Assembly (NCBI GenBank): GCA_024697885.1
Contig: JAILSA010000060.1
Coordinates: 1 to 6,503, forward strand
DNA: 6,503 nt
Reading direction: 5' to 3'
Source of the DNA: Eubacterium sp.
Lineage (GTDB): Bacteria > Bacillota > Clostridia > Lachnospirales > Lachnospiraceae
The notes under the pieces are model-generated. The model saw only the letters and a list, made by a program, of their open reading frames with translations. It ran no database searches and was not told the DNA's origin. Of this stretch, positions 3,388 to 6,503 are shown in pieces. The translations under genes and the position numbers were made by a program. Every line of letters begins with the position of its first letter. Within the stretch, counting starts at the first letter, position 1.

Positions 3388-5385
3388 ATGATAACGAAAA
3401 TTTTTAAACGGCTGCCAGCCTGGATTTTTCTGGGCTTTTGCCTTTTTATAACGGGAGCTGCCCTGGTGGTTATGGCCAACCAGGAAAGCCGGCTAAGACT
3501 TCCGGCCCCCCTTTTGATTTTGCCAGGAACCATTCTTTTTGGGGGTCTGATCTATTTTTTGTCCAAAAGGATTTCAAAGATAAAAAAGGATAGGGTATGG
3601 CTCTTTTTGAGTTTGGGAATTGTTGTGCTTTTGCAACTTCTAGTGATTTTTTTCGTGGCTAGAATTCATCCCATAACAGATACCTATACTACCCTGGATG
3701 AGGCCCTGGCCATGCGGGGGCAAGGGGGACTTTTGGACAACAATTCCGCCTATTTTGCCCGCTATCCAAACAATTATTTCTTTACAATTCTCATGCACTA
3801 TCTTCTGTGGGGAGCAGATGCCCTGGGAATTTCTTATCTGACCTATGCGGCTTTAATCAACCTTTGTGCGATTGATTTGGCCCTTGTTTTAGGCTATTTT
3901 TTGGTGGACAACATGTGGGGGAAGAAGGGGGCAAATCAGTATTTGCTCCTGGCAATACTTTGTCCTACAAATTACCTTTTTCTCTATTTTTCCTACACCA
4001 ACACCTTTAGCATGCCTTTTATTATGGGGATTTTGCTCTGTGGCATCAAGAGAGGATATGGGAATAAGCTGGCCTTTGTGGCCCTGTCCCTGCTGGGATT
4101 TTTCCTGAGGCCCACCTGTATTTTTGCCAGTATCGGTGTCTTGTTCTACTGGTTTTTAAAGGGGAAAAAATGGACCAAAAAAGATTTCCTAAAGCTCCTG
4201 CCTCTGCTTGCCCTGGCGGCAGTTTTGATTTTGGGACAGAGGATTCTTTTGAACAGGCACCTGGCCAATCCTTCCAATGACCAGGGATTTCCTGCCACCC
4301 ACTGGATTATGGTGGGCTTGAATAAGACCGGAGAGGTCCGGGGAAAAGATGTGAGATTCACCCAGGCCCACAGGGAGAAGGACGCCAAGGTGAGGGCGGA
4401 TTTGGACCAGATCAAAAAGAGGGCCACGGATCTTGGTCCCTTGGGAATTGGACGACTCTACCTGACTAAGGTGGGGAAGATTTGGGCCGTGGGAACGGAT
4501 GATTTTCAAAATTGGAATAACAGTCCGGAGGACTTCACGCCGACCTACCACCTGATTTACGGCAGGGACAACACCTGGCTCTTGGCCTATTGCCAAGTCT
4601 TTCGGGCTCTTACCTTTTTCTTTATGATATTTTTTGTCCTGAAATGTCTTCGGGAAAAAAGTCTAAGTCCCCTTATTGCCTTGATTTATGCCATGCTTGG
4701 GATTATTGTCTTTCTGATGATCTGGGAGACCAACAAGAAGCATTCCATCTGTTATGTACCGGTGATGCTAGTTATGATGGAGGGAGGTCTCAGGGAGTTC
4801 AGGCTCCGCCTGGCCCTGAGGGTAAGAAAATTTAGTAAAAAAACGGAAAGAAAAATTATAGGGGGGGGAAGTGGTCTTTGCCTAGTCCTTGTGCTAGCAG
4901 TTGCTTGTCTGGGCCTAAAGTCTGGCCCTTCTGGCCACATGGCCCTGTACAAGTCGGAGTTTAATATGGAAACCCTGTCTCTGGGGGAGGAGGAAATCTG
5001 CCAGATTGTTCAGGTAAAAGAGGACTTTAACAAGGTCCGCCTTCATGTGAAAAAAGGATCTGGCTCCGGAGATGGAAGCCTGAAGGTCAAACTCCTGAAT
5101 GAGAGGGGACAGGTTTTGGCAGAAAAGATCGTGGACCAAAAATCCCTGAGGAAGAAGAGGTGGATTAGTCTTAGGTGCCCATCCTGTCCGCCGGGAACCT
5201 ACAGCTTAAGTTTGCAGGCCCAGGGGGATTGCTCCTATCTTGCCCTGGCCTACTATCCGGGCAAGTGCCTGGAACACTTTGAAAATGAACACCTCTATGT
5301 GGGCGGTAAGGAGCTTGGCAAATCCAGCCTGTCAGTGAGATTTCAAAAAAGAGACCCCAAAAAACACCTACCAGCAACTAGCTGA
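3388..5385 (+). CDS. Polytopic membrane protein, probable GT-C-type glycosyltransferase with extracellular C-terminal domain
   Basis: 665 residues from ATG 3388. About ten or more hydrophobic segments span residues 12-510, for example 12-30, 41-58, 70-90, 131-147, 151-173, 185-200 and 228-257, with the last at about 494-509. After the third segment the first large outer loop contains HPITDTYTTLDEA (94-106) and YPNN (126-129). An Asp in this loop is the usual catalytic/metal residue of GT-C enzymes, which move sugars from polyprenyl-phosphate donors onto cell-surface acceptors, so Asp98 is the candidate. LRPT (240-243) is another motif seen in such proteins. The last 150 or so residues are polar and strand-rich, like a beta-sandwich, probably outside the cell. 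GGAGGG (3375-3380) lies 7 nt before ATG 3388; an in-frame GTG at 3373 overlaps this site and is rejected as start. A G8 tract interrupts the codons at 4861. No sugar-pathway neighbours exist, so substrate is unknown; a non-enzymatic surface-polymer role is possible. Confidence 0.65.
   Translation: MITKIFKRLPAWIFLGFCLFITGAALVVMANQESRLRLPAPLLILPGTILFGGLIYFLSKRISKIKKDRVWLFLSLGIVVLLQLLVIFFVARIHPITDTYTTLDEALAMRGQGGLLDNNSAYFARYPNNYFFTILMHYLLWGADALGISYLTYAALINLCAIDLALVLGYFLVDNMWGKKGANQYLLLAILCPTNYLFLYFSYTNTFSMPFIMGILLCGIKRGYGNKLAFVALSLLGFFLRPTCIFASIGVLFYWFLKGKKWTKKDFLKLLPLLALAAVLILGQRILLNRHLANPSNDQGFPATHWIMVGLNKTGEVRGKDVRFTQAHREKDAKVRADLDQIKKRATDLGPLGIGRLYLTKVGKIWAVGTDDFQNWNNSPEDFTPTYHLIYGRDNTWLLAYCQVFRALTFFFMIFFVLKCLREKSLSPLIALIYAMLGIIVFLMIWETNKKHSICYVPVMLVMMEGGLREFRLRLALRVRKFSKKTERKIIGGGSGLCLVLVLAVACLGLKSGPSGHMALYKSEFNMETLSLGEEEICQIVQVKEDFNKVRLHVKKGSGSGDGSLKVKLLNERGQVLAEKIVDQKSLRKKRWISLRCPSCPPGTYSLSLQAQGDCSYLALAYYPGKCLEHFENEHLYVGGKELGKSSLSVRFQKRDPKKHLPATS
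4861..4868 (+). repeat. G8 homopolymer inside the membrane-protein gene
   Basis: Eight consecutive G encode part of a Gly-Gly-Gly-Ser stretch just before the last membrane segment. Loss of one G would put the frame onto TAG at 4883-4885; gain of one G would run to TAA at 4962-4964. Either change removes the last membrane segment and the outer C-terminal domain. Confidence 0.8.
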
Positions 5386-5396
5386 TAGGTGTTTTT
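5360..5396. terminator. Bidirectional terminator between convergent genes, overlapping the end of the membrane-protein CDS
   Basis: AAAAACACCTA (5360-5370) pairs perfectly with TAGGTGTTTTT (5386-5396); an inner CAGC/GCTG pairing extends the stem after a C-A mismatch, with loop AACTA. A-runs on one side and T-runs on the other let it work in both directions, ending the plus-strand gene and the minus-strand fumC. The left arm encodes part of the last residues of the membrane protein, and the stop TGA (5383-5385) sits inside the hairpin. Confidence 0.9.
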
Positions 5397-5424
5397 AGAC
5401 TTTCTTAGTGTGACAGCTCCGTAT

Positions 5425-6503
5425 TTATTTTTCCTTTGCCATTTCCTCTGGCTTAAATACCTGGTCGAATTTTTCCTCGGTCAAAAATCCAAGTTTTACG
5501 CAGGCCTCCTTGAGGGAGATGTTTTCTGCGTAGGCCAGTTTAGCTGTCTTGGCAGCATTCTCGTAGCCAATGTATGGATTTAAGCTGGTGACCAGCATGA
5601 GGGACCGGTGCAGGTTGTCATGCATCTTGTCCACATTTGGCTGGATGCCCACGCAGCAGTTGTTGTTGAAGGAGACGATGGAGTCTGCCAGGAGCTGGAC
5701 AGACTGGAGGAAATTGTAAATCATGACTGGCATAAAGACATTGAGTTCAAAATTTCCCTGGCTGGCAGCCATGCTGACGGCGGTGTCGTTACCCATAACC
5801 TGGACGGCCACCATGGTGACGGACTCGCACTGGGTTGGGTTGACCTTGCCTGGCATAATGGAGCTTCCCGGCTCGTTGGCTGGGATGGTGATCTCCCCCA
5901 GGCCGACTCTTGGACCGCTGGCCAACCAGCGGACGTCGTTGGCGATTTTCATCATGTCAGCGGCCAGGGCCTTGAGGGCGCCGTGGGCGTTGACAAGCTC
6001 TGACTTAGAGGTCAGGGCGTGGAACTTGTTGGTTGCTGTGCGGAAGTTTTTGCCTGTCAACTGGGAGATGACCTTGGCAGCCTCCGTGTCAAAGCCCTCT
6101 GGGGCGTTGAGGCCGGTTCCCACAGCGGTGCCCCCCAGAGCCAATTCGGACAGTGGCTCTAGGCTGGCTAGAATCATCTGGCGGTCCCGCTCAAGAGAGC
6201 TGCGCCATCCGCTAATTTCCTGGGAGAAGGAAATAGGCACGGCATCCTGCAAGTGGGTGCGTCCGGATTTGACAATTCCCTTATATTTTTTCTCCAGGTC
6301 CAAGAAGGTGCCGATCAAAAGGTCCATGGCTGGAATCAGCTTGTCCTCAATCTGGCAAACTGCTGCGATGTGCATGGCAGTTGGGAAGGTGTCATTGGAA
6401 CTCTGGGACATGTTGCAACTATCGTTTGGATGGAGGATTTTTTCCCCGGCGATTTCGTTGCCGCGTCCGGCCGTCACCTCATTTACCTTCTTGTTGGACT
6501 GGG
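5425..6503 (-). CDS. fumC: Class II fumarate hydratase (fumarase C); N-terminus outside window
   Basis: Interconverts fumarate and L-malate without an iron-sulfur cluster; a cytoplasmic homotetramer. The window holds 358 C-terminal residues in an uninterrupted frame from the edge to TAA (5427-5425). About 100 N-terminal residues are missing compared with the usual 460-470. The visible part starts at QSNKKVNE, the counterpart of the TQSNMNMNE region, then HPNDSCNMSQSSNDTFPTA (substrate-binding loop; SQSSND fits fumarase, whereas aspartase has SQSTND), SGRTHLQDA with the conserved active-site His, and the superfamily signature GSSIMPGKVNPTQCE with the catalytic Ser loop. It continues with VMGNDTAVSMA and NFELNVFMP, and the C-terminal domain ends FKPEEMAKEK. 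The codon read as an apparent start inside the frame near 6477 is a GTG within the conserved region (Val), not the true start. The gene converges with the membrane-protein gene on a shared terminator; promoter and upstream partners lie beyond the window. Confidence 0.96.
   Translation of the reverse strand, partial: QSNKKVNEVTAGRGNEIAGEKILHPNDSCNMSQSSNDTFPTAMHIAAVCQIEDKLIPAMDLLIGTFLDLEKKYKGIVKSGRTHLQDAVPISFSQEISGWRSSLERDRQMILASLEPLSELALGGTAVGTGLNAPEGFDTEAAKVISQLTGKNFRTATNKFHALTSKSELVNAHGALKALAADMMKIANDVRWLASGPRVGLGEITIPANEPGSSIMPGKVNPTQCESVTMVAVQVMGNDTAVSMAASQGNFELNVFMPVMIYNFLQSVQLLADSIVSFNNNCCVGIQPNVDKMHDNLHRSLMLVTSLNPYIGYENAAKTAKLAYAENISLKEACVKLGFLTEEKFDQVFKPEEMAKEK

Noticed and set aside
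4189..4596. Minus-strand open frames inside the membrane-protein gene
   Set aside because: They are antisense shadows of a continuous membrane-protein frame and lack start signals.
5608..6003. Plus-strand open frame inside fumC
   Set aside because: It is antisense to highly conserved fumarase sequence and has no independent support.

Overview
The window looks like a chromosomal stretch from a Gram-positive, moderately low-GC Firmicute, most likely a clostridium of the Lachnospiraceae type. Supporting signs are strong GGAGG ribosome-binding sites, extended -10 promoters (TGTTATACT occurs twice), hairpin plus T-run terminators, tRNA genes with no encoded CCA, and the style of the proteins. The family assignment is an inference; no marker gene settles it.

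Layout. Positions 1-1908 (minus) hold the first 636 codons of a type II 2-isopropylmalate synthase (LeuA), the entry enzyme of leucine synthesis. After its complete catalytic and leucine-regulatory regions the reading frame continues, without a stop, into an AraC-type helix-turn-helix domain that is cut by the window edge. The shared intergenic region 1909-2116 carries divergent promoters, a 16-bp perfect palindrome and a set of direct repeats beside the leuA promoter, and an inverted repeat over the -10 of the opposite promoter. Positions 2117-2500 (plus) encode a small DtxR/MntR-family metal-dependent regulator with its own terminator. A tRNA operon follows at 2580-3013: promoter, tRNA-Ser(UGA), tRNA-Ser(GGA), tRNA-Trp(CCA), terminator. 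The next roughly 370 bp contain no intact gene; they hold two 41-bp hairpin repeats and what looks like the C-terminal stub of a decayed gene on the minus strand. Positions 3388-5385 (plus) encode a large multi-spanning membrane protein resembling GT-C glycosyltransferases, with an extracellular C-terminal domain and a G8 tract inside the coding sequence. A bidirectional terminator overlapping its stop codon separates it from a convergent class II fumarase gene (fumC, 5425-6503, minus), whose N-terminal part lies beyond the window.

The genes look like ordinary chromosomal neighbours rather than one pathway. The most interesting element is the LeuA-AraC fusion together with repeated sites at its own promoter. 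This suggests a biosynthetic enzyme that could sense leucine through its allosteric domain and act directly as a transcription factor. No T-box or attenuator-like leader is visible upstream of leuA, which leaves room for such control. The fusion is read directly from the sequence; its regulatory role is inference.
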